From: Chloroflexia bacterium
GTDB taxonomy: Bacteria > Chloroflexota > Chloroflexia > Thermomicrobiales > CFX8
Assembly: GCA_030431755.1 (NCBI GenBank)
Contig: JAUIIK010000018.1
Span: 1-56,302 of the forward strand
Length of the DNA: 56,302 bases
Direction: 5' to 3'
The notes under the pieces were generated by a model that saw only the letters and a list, made by a program, of their open reading frames with translations, was not told where the DNA came from and did not search any database. Position numbers and translations under genes: made by a program. Shown in pieces: positions 1 to 8,043 of this stretch (position 1 is its first letter; the number at the start of each line of letters is the position of its first letter).

Positions 1-16
1 ATATAGTTTGCGATGT

Positions 17-874
17 CTACTGACCGGCGGCGGCTTCCTCGATCATCTGGAAGAGTTCGTCGTAGGTCTCGATGCCGGTGACGAGCTCGCCGTTGAGCAG
101 GATCGACGGGGTGCCGGAGACACCGATCGCGCTGGCCTGCTGGCGGGACTCGACGACGGCGGCCTGATGGGTGTGGTTGTCCATGCAGCTGCCGAAGGCG
201 TCCATATCCAGCTCCAGGTAGCGCGCGAAGAGGTCGAACGAGATCCGCTCCAGCCCCGCTAGCTGCGGGTTGTCGACGTTGTAGAAGATCAGATCGTGAT
301 ATTCCCAGAACATGCCCTGGTCGGCGGCGCAACGGGCAGCCTCGGCCGCCAGCACCGAGCCGTCGCTGAGGAAGGCGTAGTCGCGGTACTCGAAGGTCGC
401 GATCCCGGTTTCGACAAAGGTCTCTTCAATAACTGGTTCGACCACACGGGCGAACTGACGGCAGCCTGGTCACTGGAAATCCCCGTATTCGACGATCTCG
501 ACCGCTGCGTTCGGGTCGCCGAGCACGCGGCCGTTCTGCGGGACCTCCGGGTTACGTGCAGGCGGCACGACCACCGCTGATAGCGGGATGCCCTCTGCGC
601 CGCCCTCCGGTGTCGCCGAAGCCGTCGCGGTCGGAATCACCTCGCCACTGGTGGCTTCATCGCGGCTTGCTTCCGTCGGTGTTGCCGCGGCTTCTTCGGT
701 ATCGGACTCAGATTCCGTCGAGCCGGCGTCACTTTGCGCGGTCGTTGGTGTGGCCGCTGCGCCATCGGTGTCGTCGTCATCATCGTCGCCGCCACAGGCC
801 ACGACGACGAGCGATGCCAGCGCCACGACCAACAGCATGAGTGCCAGCCGGCGGATTGTCTGCGCTCCAGTCAA
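17..874 (-). CDS. DsbA-like thioredoxin-fold lipoprotein with in-frame TGA at the first active-site Cys
   Basis: Read through one in-frame TGA, this is a 285-residue secreted thiol oxidoreductase. The N-terminus (TTG start at 874, GAGG upstream) has a hydrophobic segment ending in a lipobox (VVAC, then GG and an Asp run), so it is probably a lipoprotein. A long Asp/Thr/Ser/Ala-rich linker follows to about residue 100. The DsbA fold then begins with VEYGDFQ, codon 135 is TGA, and the same frame continues PGCRQFARVVEP to a TAG at 17-19, with the cis-Pro loop seen as SGTPSILLNG. The family motif here is DFQCPxC, so TGA replaces the nucleophilic Cys of CxxC. The gene lies 15 nt after the FAD oxidoreductase gene and is probably cotranscribed. 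Either a selenoprotein (UxxC), a fresh nonsense mutation, or a base error; family call firm, status open. Confidence 0.8.
470..472 (-). other. In-frame TGA, candidate selenocysteine codon
   Basis: On the minus strand the codons read GAT TTC CAG TGA CCA GGC TGC CGT CAG. The frame is unbroken on both sides, so this is not a frameshift. TGA differs from the expected TGC or TGT by one base and sits exactly at the redox Cys. Downstream mRNA could pair GACCA (starting within the TGA) with UGGUC 22 nt later, or form a small UGGU-CGA-ACCA hairpin whose loop starts about 30 nt after the TGA. Neither is a clear bacterial SECIS by eye. Confidence 0.45.
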
Positions 875-889
875 TGTGCCTCGTCCTGC

Positions 890-2071
890 CTATCGTGAGA
901 TCGTGCGCCCACGGCGCCCGTAGTTCGAATCTGCCATCCAGGGATTGTCGCCGTCGAAGCGGCTGAGCGAGAAGGGCGCGAGATCGGCTGTCTGCGGCTC
1001 GCCGTGGACGACCCACTCAGCCAGACACTTGCCGATGGCCGGGGCCGTCTTGAAGGAACTGCCCGAGTCGCCGGCCATGATGTAAAGCCCGGCGACGCTC
1101 TCCGGTTGGTCGATGATCGGGCGGTGATCGGGACTCATCATGTAGAGCCCGGCCCAGCCGCCGCGCATGATCGCGGCCCGGTAAATCGGGAAACGTGCTG
1201 AGAGCACCCGTCGTGCGTGGTTGACGTAATCGTTGTCGATAGTCTGGTCGAAGTCGTTGGGGTCGCCGCGCAACGAGCCGGATTCGGCCCCGATCAGCGT
1301 CAGGCCGCCGGTATCGGCGCGCAGCCAGGCGTCATTGATCGCGTCGATGACCACCGGCTGACTGCCCTTGAAACCGAGCGGCCGGCGGTAAAGCGCGACC
1401 TTTGTCCGCTGGACATAAAGGCCGGGGTCGAGGCCCAGCGGGTCGAGCAGCTGCCCTGCGCCGATGCCCGGCGCGGCGACGACCGTGTCGGTGTCGATCC
1501 GTCCATCGGTCGTCTGGACGCCGGTGACTTTGCCGTCCTGGGTGAGAATCGAGATAACCTCGCAACGCGTCATAATCTCGACGCCGTGCGCCAGCGCGGC
1601 TTCGGCGAACGCCTGGGTCGTCGCGTTCGGATCGGCCCAGCCGCTCTCCGGTTCGTAAGCCGCCGCTCCGATATCGTCCACGAACATCTCCGGGAACAAT
1701 TCAGAGAGTTCAGCGGTCGTTACGATGCTGGTGTTGATCCCGATTTCCTGCTGGTCACGGACATTGGCGGCCAGCTCGTCTTCATGACCTGGCGCGACGA
1801 CCTCGACGAAGCCGGGCTGCTCCCAGCCGCAGTCGCCGCCGATCTCCTCGGCCCAGTTCTGGAAGATCTTCAGGCTCTCATAGGCCAGCTTGGACTCGTA
1901 GGGATTGGTGTAGTGCATTCTGACCAGCGCGCCCGATTTGCCGGACGCGCCGGAGCCGAGCTCGCCGCGCTCGACGAGGACGACCTGCCCCGCCCCGAGC
2001 TTCGCGAGGTTGAACGCCGTGCTGACTCCGTTGACTCCGCCGCCGATAACGACAACGTCTGCTGTCTTCAT
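890..2071 (-). CDS. FAD-dependent oxidoreductase, sarcosine oxidase beta/DAO family
   Basis: A 393-residue flavoprotein of the D-amino-acid oxidase/sarcosine oxidase beta superfamily, expected to oxidise a secondary or N-methylated amine to an imine in the cytoplasm. The dinucleotide-binding motif GGGVNG is at residues 10-15 followed by the ribose-binding acid (VERGELGSG), then SGKSGALVR near residue 50 and the C-terminal FAD contact GDSGSSFKTAPAIGK. Length is normal for the family. The next gene starts 15 nt after its stop. A second flavoprotein of monomeric sarcosine oxidase type lies at 52.1 kb, but the two are not close relatives. Substrate cannot be told from sequence. Confidence 0.85.
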   Translation of the reverse strand: MKTADVVVIGGGVNGVSTAFNLAKLGAGQVVLVERGELGSGASGKSGALVRMHYTNPYESKLAYESLKIFQNWAEEIGGDCGWEQPGFVEVVAPGHEDELAANVRDQQEIGINTSIVTTAELSELFPEMFVDDIGAAAYEPESGWADPNATTQAFAEAALAHGVEIMTRCEVISILTQDGKVTGVQTTDGRIDTDTVVAAPGIGAGQLLDPLGLDPGLYVQRTKVALYRRPLGFKGSQPVVIDAINDAWLRADTGGLTLIGAESGSLRGDPNDFDQTIDNDYVNHARRVLSARFPIYRAAIMRGGWAGLYMMSPDHRPIIDQPESVAGLYIMAGDSGSSFKTAPAIGKCLAEWVVHGEPQTADLAPFSLSRFDGDNPWMADSNYGRRGRTISR

Positions 2072-2136
2072 CCGTCCTCCTCAATGTTCGTCGCATCTTA
2101 CCCAAGCCTCGCCAGTACCCCAAACGGGTTGAAACG

Positions 2137-2178
2137 CCGAAGCGCCGGCGGCCCTGAGGGCACGACCCGGCGCTTCGG
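2137..2178 (-). terminator. Hairpin terminator after the Rieske gene
   Basis: Perfect 12-bp inverted repeat CCGAAGCGCCGG / CCGGCGCTTCGG around an 18-nt loop, followed on the minus strand by CGTTTCAACCCGTTT. It lies 50 nt beyond the stop of the Rieske gene and before the FAD oxidoreductase gene, so the two are probably separate transcription units. Confidence 0.55.
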
Positions 2179-2226
2179 GAAGGGGGAAGGGGTGTATGGG
2201 AGAGATATGCTGTGGTGTCCGGCGGC

Positions 2227-4026
2227 TCAGTCAGCCGCCATCGCCGCGCTGTCTTCCTCCGATTCGTAGATGTTGTCGCCACGGTGGAGCCGGATCGCCG
2301 TCTTCGCCGTCTGGAGCATCGCTCGCGACGTCGGCGCTTTGGCCGCCAGATAGCGTGCCATGGCGACCATGACGCGGTTGGCTGCCTCCGGTTGAAAGTC
2401 GCGCAGCTCGTTGAAGAGCTGGGTGCCGGCCTCGAGCATCTGGTAGGAGTGGAACTCGCCATCCTCGCGCAGCAGCACATGGCCGAGCGTTGCGATCAGG
2501 GGTTTCGGGTCGTGCCCCTGGGTCAGGTAACGCCAGACGACCATGGCCGACTCATCGACGCGCTGTTCGATGTCGGTCAGCTCCAGCAGCTTCGCCAGCA
2601 ATGCGTCAGCGTCGGTCGGCTCGCGGTCGAGGTTGCGGTTCTCCGGCAGGCGGGCCGCAGGCATGTTCAGGAAACGGTCCAGATAGATGCTCATCGCGCC
2701 ATGGTAGATCCCGCGCACGAGCTCCTGAGACGGCGACCGCTGCATCATCTGGTGAACGGCGTTGTTATAGGTAAAGGTGTGGAGCACCGTGATCCAGTCG
2801 GCGAACTCGTTCGACGTGTGGAAACGCGCGATACGGAGCGCCGAAGCGTAGCTGAGCGTCAGCGTTAGGTCGGTCAGCGGCGCGCCGTCGGCCAACGCGG
2901 CGCTGACGGCCTCGACGCTGGCTTGCGGGTCATCCCCGAGCAGGACATCGGCGAGCGCCTGCATATCGTCGAACCAGTCATCCCGGCGCGGCGCATCGAG
3001 CGCTTCGTCGAGGTCCTCCAGCGCATGCTCGACCAGCTCGATCAAATCGATCGGGTAGCGCCAGGAGTTGAGCTCTTCCGAGCGATTGGCGTTGGTCAAC
3101 GAAGGAATCAGGCTCGGCAGGACTTCGTCGGCCTGGTCCCAGCCAATCGAATCGAGGACCTCGCAGGCTTTGTTGACGAAGTCGAAGCTGTGGCCGCCAT
3201 CGAGGAAGTAGTGGTCGGTCGCGGCGGCGGCCAGCATGTCGGCGATCTGCTCCGGCTCCAGCCCGGCATTAATTGCCGTCAACAGGGCGCGCTCGGCCCC
3301 GTCGCGGTCGCGCACTTCGACGAAGTAGCGGAACCAGGTCTTGAGCCGTGCGGGCGGCACGCCCTCGGTCGGCAGCTCATCAAGCTTGAAATGGGGCGGC
3401 ATCCCGTCACAATCGCGGGCGACGTTGACCATACCGTGGTAGAGCGCCAGTACCTGGTCATCGGATTTGAGATGCGGCAGCATGTTGTTCATCGCCGAGA
3501 GGATCGTCAGCCCAGCCTGCCAGCCGGATTCGCGGTAGCGCGCGCCGAACTTCGCGCCGACGCCGACGATCTCCTTCGCATCGACGCCGTTCTCATGCAG
3601 CGCCAGGACGGACTTGACCGACAGCAGATTGAGGTTCTGCTCCAGTCCGTCGCTTAGCCGGTTCAACCAGCGTGCCTTCCAGTCCGTCGACGGCGGAATG
3701 ATGTTGACGTAGACGATGCCGTCTTCGATCTTTGTGCCGTAAACCTGCACATCGTCGGCGAAGGGGTCAAAGGTCCCGCCGCTTTCCAGGTCGAAGCGGG
3801 CGTGATGCCAGTGACAGGTCAGGATGCCGTCGCGAACCGTGCCGCGAGCGAGCGGAAACCCCATGTGCGGGCAGCGGTTATCAACGGCGTAGGGTTCGCC
3901 GTCACTGATGAAGACCGCGATGCCATGCCTCCCGCCGGAGACGATCGTCGGATTCTTCAAGCCTTCCAGTGGACCCACCTCGACGAATTTCTCGCACGCA
4001 CTGCTCTCTGCCCGGGTGGCGCTCAT
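2227..4026 (-). CDS. Rieske [2Fe-2S] protein with large helical C-terminal domain
   Basis: 599 residues. The first 110 form a Rieske ferredoxin-type domain with both cluster motifs intact: CPH at 52-54 and CHWH at 71-74, followed by the usual FDLESGGTF turn. The remaining roughly 480 residues are rich in Leu, Ala and acidic residues and look entirely alpha-helical; a His-rich stretch (DHYFLDGGHS, residues 271-280) stands out. I do not recognise a catalytic domain in it, and it is not the alpha subunit of a ring-hydroxylating oxygenase, which would carry a mononuclear-iron DxxHxxxxH motif after the Rieske part. No signal peptide. Function unknown beyond electron transfer by the cluster. Confidence 0.8.
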   Translation of the reverse strand: MSATRAESSACEKFVEVGPLEGLKNPTIVSGGRHGIAVFISDGEPYAVDNRCPHMGFPLARGTVRDGILTCHWHHARFDLESGGTFDPFADDVQVYGTKIEDGIVYVNIIPPSTDWKARWLNRLSDGLEQNLNLLSVKSVLALHENGVDAKEIVGVGAKFGARYRESGWQAGLTILSAMNNMLPHLKSDDQVLALYHGMVNVARDCDGMPPHFKLDELPTEGVPPARLKTWFRYFVEVRDRDGAERALLTAINAGLEPEQIADMLAAAATDHYFLDGGHSFDFVNKACEVLDSIGWDQADEVLPSLIPSLTNANRSEELNSWRYPIDLIELVEHALEDLDEALDAPRRDDWFDDMQALADVLLGDDPQASVEAVSAALADGAPLTDLTLTLSYASALRIARFHTSNEFADWITVLHTFTYNNAVHQMMQRSPSQELVRGIYHGAMSIYLDRFLNMPAARLPENRNLDREPTDADALLAKLLELTDIEQRVDESAMVVWRYLTQGHDPKPLIATLGHVLLREDGEFHSYQMLEAGTQLFNELRDFQPEAANRVMVAMARYLAAKAPTSRAMLQTAKTAIRLHRGDNIYESEEDSAAMAAD

Positions 4027-4134
4027 CGGTCGGCTCCTTCACCTTTCTCTGCATGTTGCTAGCGTCCGACACTTTCATCGTAGGAGGCGCGCTCACGGGC
4101 GCATATCGGAAGAATGTCGTAAACGGGCGGGGAA

Positions 4135-4267
4135 GCTCCCTCCCCTGTCCCCTCCCTCGAAACCAAGGGAGGGGGATCTATGCGACAGTGACAAGTTTCA
4201 TGGGCAACTCAATCTGCATCCCTAAACCCCCTCCCTCGACATCGAGGGCGGGGACAGGGGAGGGAGC
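4135..4267. repeat. Intergenic inverted-repeat element, poly-purine arms
   Basis: Most of the 307-nt gap 4027-4333 is this element. The 25-nt arms at 4135-4159 and 4243-4267 match at 24 positions as reverse complements (core CTCCCCTGTCCCC). Each side also holds an inner CCCTCCCTCG...GGGAGGGG hairpin. Similar in plan to the GTAGGG elements elsewhere in the window but different in sequence. The rest of the gap shows nothing I can name. Confidence 0.75.
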
Positions 4268-4333
4268 CGCTCCATGTCCCGCCTACACTAGAATCAACCC
4301 ACTAACGCTCGAATTACTGACAATGGAGCCAAG

Positions 4334-5146
4334 ATGACAACAATGATGACGACGGAGGTCGAAGAGCGGCTCGGCGGCGATATCTTGTTTCAGCGGGATG
4401 GCAGCGTCGCCTGGCTTACCTTCAACCGTCCGGATGCCCGCAACGCGCTGACCTTCGATATGTGGGAAGAGCTGGCGCGGGTCTGTGACGAGCTTGCCGA
4501 CGACGATGAGTTCCGGGTGCTGGTGCTGACCGGCGCCGGGGATCGGGCCTTCGTCGCGGGGACGGACATCAATCAGTTCAAGGAGTTCACCGACCCGCAG
4601 CACGCGATCGAGTACGAGCAGCGCATCAGCATGGTGACGGAGAAGCTGGAGCGCTTTCCGCGGCCGACGATCGCGGCGATCCGTGGCTACGCCGTTGGAG
4701 GCGGGGCGTCGATTGCGCTGGCCTGCGACCTGCGCGTCTGTACTCCGGACGCGAAGTTCGGCGTGCCAATCTCCCGGACGCTTGGCAACACGCTGGCGGC
4801 CGGCACGGTGGCCCGGATGATCGACCTGCTCGGCCCGGCGCGCGCCAAGGAAATCATCTTCACAGCGCGCATGGTCGACGCTGAGACTGCGCACGGCGCG
4901 GGGCTCGTCAACGATATCTTCGAGCCCGATACCTTCCACGAGAGCGTCCACGAGCTGGCTCAGACGATCGCCGGTCACGCCCCGCTGACGATCCAGACCT
5001 TCAAGGAGACGGTGCGCCGTATCCTCGACGAACGCGGCCCGGAGCGCTACGAGGATCTGATTCTCAAGGCCTACATGAGCGAGGACTTCATGGAGGGTGT
5101 TCACTCCTTCCTCGAGAAGCGCACGCCGGAATGGAAGGGCCGCTAA
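4334..5146 (+). CDS. Enoyl-CoA hydratase/isomerase family protein
   Basis: 270 residues with the crotonase fold: AGTDINQF forms the first oxyanion-hole strand and the GYAVGGGASIALACD block the second. The start at 4334 follows GGAG by 6 nt; in-frame Met codons at 4346 and 4349 are alternatives. The segment that in enoyl-CoA hydratases reads FGxPE carries FGVPIS instead, so one of the usual catalytic glutamates is not where expected; hydratase activity should not be assumed and an isomerase, hydrolase or racemase-type crotonase is possible. It lies in the same direction as a CoA-transferase 750 nt downstream, which fits acyl-CoA metabolism. Confidence 0.88.
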   Translation: MTTMMTTEVEERLGGDILFQRDGSVAWLTFNRPDARNALTFDMWEELARVCDELADDDEFRVLVLTGAGDRAFVAGTDINQFKEFTDPQHAIEYEQRISMVTEKLERFPRPTIAAIRGYAVGGGASIALACDLRVCTPDAKFGVPISRTLGNTLAAGTVARMIDLLGPARAKEIIFTARMVDAETAHGAGLVNDIFEPDTFHESVHELAQTIAGHAPLTIQTFKETVRRILDERGPERYEDLILKAYMSEDFMEGVHSFLEKRTPEWKGR

Positions 5147-5202
5147 GCGATTGGTACGATTTGCTTAGCATCCGAATTCGACAACCATGCGGAGGCACAT
5201 CC

Positions 5203-5442
5203 ATGACTACCACCGTAAAAGTCAGTAGTCGCAACCAGATCGTGATTCCGGCCGAAGCGCGACGAGCGCTCGGAATCGAACCGGGCGATCAGTTGATCGT
5301 GTCCGTGCGGGACGGGTTGCTCGTTATGATTCCAAAGCCTGATGACATTCTCGCTCAACTGCGCGGCCTCCACAAAGAGGTCTGGGCGGATGTCGACGTG
5401 GAGGATTACATCAATGAGGAACGTGATGCGTGGCAGGACTAG
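5203..5442 (+). CDS. vapB: AbrB/MazE-type antitoxin of a VapBC module
   Basis: 79-residue protein with a SpoVT-AbrB swapped-hairpin DNA-binding domain: KVSSRNQIVIPAEARRALGI followed by GDQLIVSVRDGLLVMIPKP. The C-terminal acidic half (DVDVEDYINEERDAWQD) is the expected toxin-binding tail. The start at 5203 is set by GGAGG at 5191-5195; an upstream in-frame start at 5131 would lie inside the hydratase gene and is unlikely. It overlaps the PIN toxin start by 13 nt. It should bind and silence the toxin and repress its own operon. Confidence 0.88.
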   Translation: MTTTVKVSSRNQIVIPAEARRALGIEPGDQLIVSVRDGLLVMIPKPDDILAQLRGLHKEVWADVDVEDYINEERDAWQD

Positions 5443-5873
5443 ATCATGCGCTGAGCCCGTACTCGGTTCTGGGGTTGGATACGTCGCTGTTCATCTACTT
5501 CGTCGAAGATCATCCACAATTTGGCGAGGTATCCGAAACGGTCTTTCAGCGACTTGGAGGTGGCGCCCAAGGAGTGACATCCGTCATCACTCTGATGGAG
5601 ATATCCGTGAAACCAATTCGCGAGCAACTGACCGACGTCGCCTATCTGTACTCTGGATTTCTCGAGTCAATTGAGAACTTGGCGATCATCCCGATCCACG
5701 CTGACGATGCCTGGCTCGCTGGTTCACTTCGAGCAATCAACACACTGCGGCCAGCGGACGCGCTGCAGGTCGCGGCGTGTATTGGGGCAGGTGCGGATGT
5801 CTTCGTGACGAACGACCGTCGACTTCGCCGGATAAGTGAGATCGACGTACTCTGTCTTGCCGACTATGTGTAG
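5430..5873 (+). CDS. vapC: PIN-domain toxin of a VapBC module
   Basis: 147-residue PIN-domain RNase. The acidic residues of the metal site can be seen at D17 (LGLDTSLFIYF), E57 (TLMEIS), D110 (RPADALQ) and D129 (VTNDRRL), so the enzyme should be active. GTG start at 5430 overlaps the end of the antitoxin gene, giving translational coupling. The pair has slightly lower GC than its neighbours and sits between two acyl-CoA genes, so it may be an insertion into an older operon. Confidence 0.87.
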   Translation: MAGLDHALSPYSVLGLDTSLFIYFVEDHPQFGEVSETVFQRLGGGAQGVTSVITLMEISVKPIREQLTDVAYLYSGFLESIENLAIIPIHADDAWLAGSLRAINTLRPADALQVAACIGAGADVFVTNDRRLRRISEIDVLCLADYV

Positions 5874-5894
5874 AACGTATGATTGGAGCGATCC

Positions 5895-7130
5895 GTGTCA
5901 GAAGCGACTGCCAATGCAACGACGCCGCTTGCAGGTATTCGCGTGCTCGATCTGGGCCGGCATCTGGCCGGGCCGACGGCCGCGATGTGGCTCGGGGATC
6001 TCGGGGCCGACATCATCAAGGTCGAGTGGCCGCCGCACGGCGACCACGGCCGCGGCGCAGGGCCGCCCTTCTTCAATGACGAGAGCGCCTTCTTCCTCTC
6101 GGCCAATCGCAACAAACGCTCGGTCGTCATCGACTGCAAGGTGCCGGAGGGCCAGGAGCTCTTCCGCAAGCTGGCGGCCGACGCCGACATCGTCATCGAG
6201 AACTTCCGGCCGGGCGTCATGGAAGCGCTCAACATCGGCTATGACCGCATCTCGGAGACCAACCCCGGCATCATCTACCTCTCGATCTCCGGCTTCGGCG
6301 CGGACGGCCCGGTAGCCGACCGCCCCGGCCTCGACCAGATCATCCAGGGCTTCTCGGGGCTGATGAGCATCACCGGTTTCGAGGACGGCCCGCCGGTGAG
6401 GGTCGGCATCCCGATCGCCGATCTGCTGACCGGGCTCTTTGGCGCTTATGGTGCGCTTGCAGCCCTGCAGGCCCGCGAGCGCACCGGCAAGGGGCAGCGG
6501 GTCGAGACGTCGCTGCTGGAGAGCATGGTTGGGATGCTGGCATTTCAGGCCACCCGCTATCTCAACGGCGCTGGAGTGCCCCCGCCAGCCGGAAATCACC
6601 ACCCGATCAACTCGCCGTACGGTGTCTTCCGGGCCAGCGATGGCTACATCACGCTCGGCGCGGCCGGGGCAAAACGCTGGCCGCAGATGTGCGAGATTAT
6701 CGACGCGCCGGAGCTGCTGGAGGACGAACGCTTCCAGGACAACGGCGGGCGCTACGAGCACCGCGAGGCGCTGGCAGACCTCATCAGCGCGAAGCTGCAA
6801 ACGAAGACTGTCGATGAGTGGGTCGAGATATTCAACCGTGCGGGGCTGCCCTCCGGCCCGATCTACGACATCGAGCAGGCGTTGGAGCACCCACAGATCA
6901 AGCACCGCGAGATGGTCGTCGATGTCGAGCATCCGACGATGGGCGTTGCCCGGCTGCTTGGCCTGCCCGTGAAATTCTCGGACACCCCTGGCCAGATGCT
7001 GGCCCCGCCGCTTCTCGGCCAGCACACCGCCGACGTGCTCGGGAACCTTGGCGTCGACGAGGCGGAGATGGAGCGTCTCGAAGCAGCCAGCATCATCATG
7101 CGCGCGGACGTGATCCCGCAATTAACCTGA
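5895..7130 (+). CDS. CaiB/BaiF family CoA-transferase
   Basis: About 411 residues, a class III CoA-transferase (formyl-CoA transferase, carnitine CoA-transferase, succinyl-CoA:acid transferase type). Family landmarks: GIRVLDLGRHLAGP at the N-terminus, ADIVIENFRPGVME, SISGFGADGP, and the catalytic Asp in PIADLLTGLFGAYG (about residue 176). I prefer GTG 5895, preceded by GGAG at 5885, over TTG 5883. Acyl donor and acceptor cannot be predicted. A decayed copy of its last 30 codons lies at 10017, on the far side of a three-gene cassette. Confidence 0.92.
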   Translation: MSEATANATTPLAGIRVLDLGRHLAGPTAAMWLGDLGADIIKVEWPPHGDHGRGAGPPFFNDESAFFLSANRNKRSVVIDCKVPEGQELFRKLAADADIVIENFRPGVMEALNIGYDRISETNPGIIYLSISGFGADGPVADRPGLDQIIQGFSGLMSITGFEDGPPVRVGIPIADLLTGLFGAYGALAALQARERTGKGQRVETSLLESMVGMLAFQATRYLNGAGVPPPAGNHHPINSPYGVFRASDGYITLGAAGAKRWPQMCEIIDAPELLEDERFQDNGGRYEHREALADLISAKLQTKTVDEWVEIFNRAGLPSGPIYDIEQALEHPQIKHREMVVDVEHPTMGVARLLGLPVKFSDTPGQMLAPPLLGQHTADVLGNLGVDEAEMERLEAASIIMRADVIPQLT

Positions 7131-7222
7131 TCCACCATGCGGTGGTTCGGACAATGAGCACTCATCCGCAGCGTAATGCTGGTGGGGCACCCGGTTCGAC
7201 AGCAAGAGGTACGGTGTCGTTG

Positions 7223-7711
7223 ATGTCCGGAGTGACGCTACAGCCTGTTACCCGTGCGAACTGGCGTCAAACACTCACGCTCACGGTTCACCCGCATCAG
7301 CAGCATTTTGTTGCTGGCACGTCACCACCCGCCGCAGTGGCACTTGCTAAGGCCTACATTCAGCCGCAGGGACTGCCGACCAGACCTTATGCCATCTATG
7401 CCGATGACGTGATGGTCGGCTACTTCAATCTCGTATTTGATCCCGATAGCAGCGAAATCTACTGGCTCTACCACTTCTTCATTGATCACCGTTATCAGGG
7501 ACGGGGGTATGGCCAGCTGGCACTGGATGCTATCCAGACGCTATTGCGTGACCAATTTCCCCGGTGTCGAAGCGTGTCACTCACGGTGCACCCGGAGAAT
7601 GTCGCAGCACAACGGCTCTACACGCGCGCAGGGTTTCGTCCCACCGGTCGATTCCATGAGACCGAAGGTGGGGAACCAATCTACCGATTGCGTCTCGATC
7701 CTTGTCCCTAA
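7223..7711 (+). CDS. GNAT N-acetyltransferase, polyamine acetyltransferase-like
   Basis: About 162 residues of GNAT fold. The acetyl-CoA loop is seen as YQGRGYGQLALDA and the C-terminal NVAAQRLYTRAGF motif is present. The order TRANWRQTL..V...Q..FV..., YADDVMVGYF and IYWLYHFFIDHRYQG resembles spermine/spermidine acetyltransferases of the BltD type, though substrate is an inference. Start is uncertain: ATG 7223, GTG 7214 (after AGAGGT) and ATG 7154 are all in frame; the domain itself begins at 7223. Confidence 0.85.
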   Translation: MSGVTLQPVTRANWRQTLTLTVHPHQQHFVAGTSPPAAVALAKAYIQPQGLPTRPYAIYADDVMVGYFNLVFDPDSSEIYWLYHFFIDHRYQGRGYGQLALDAIQTLLRDQFPRCRSVSLTVHPENVAAQRLYTRAGFRPTGRFHETEGGEPIYRLRLDPCP

Positions 7712-7963
7712 AGCAAGGTTGTGAGACGTAGATTGTGAAAGGGGTCTTGGAACACCCAAACCCGCGCGAATCCATGGAACGACCGAAGCCTCGAAAGAGT
7801 CCCAGAAGCGACGGTTCTTGAGACGAGCGAGTTTCGGTATCTGGGTTGACGAGAACTTCAGGCCGAACCCGTTCCGGCGTTCGCTCTGGATCACCGTGGC
7901 GCTCTTCATTAGCTCACGTCACCTTTTGCTCCCACCGCGTTGGGGCATACCTTTCCACTCCGA
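7712..7963. other. Intergenic stretch without a supported gene
   Basis: Part of the 332-nt gap before the PadR gene. A minus-strand frame is open across 7577-7909 but overlaps the acetyltransferase gene and has no recognisable domain or ribosome site. I see no repeat or RNA here; the promoter described next occupies the right end. Confidence 0.5.
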
Positions 7964-7992
7964 TTGACAGTGCCGCATACGATATGTATCGT
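7964..7992 (+). promoter_or_regulatory. Promoter with palindromic operator for padR-MFS
   Basis: Consensus -35 TTGACA (7964-7969), 17-nt spacer, -10 TATCGT (7987-7992). The palindrome ACGATA-TG-TATCGT (7979-7992) covers the -10, and further ATATATC/ACGATATAT half-sites follow to 8016. PadR regulators usually bind such AT-rich dyads in their own promoter, so autoregulation is likely. Confidence 0.6.
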
Positions 7993-8043
7993 GATGATAT
8001 ATCTATACGATATATTAGCGACGTTGAAGAATCGGAGTGACCG

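Noticed and set aside
440-475. Frameshift as explanation for the split DsbA-like gene
   Set aside because: The two halves are in the same frame; only the TGA separates them, and the residues across the junction match the family without gap.
5898-7121. 407-codon minus-strand open frame opposite the CoA-transferase
   Set aside because: Shadow of a real gene; no recognisable protein features.
7577-7909. 110-codon minus-strand frame between the acetyltransferase and PadR genes, considered as an insertion-sequence remnant
   Set aside because: Overlaps the acetyltransferase gene, has no start signal, and no transposase motif could be seen.
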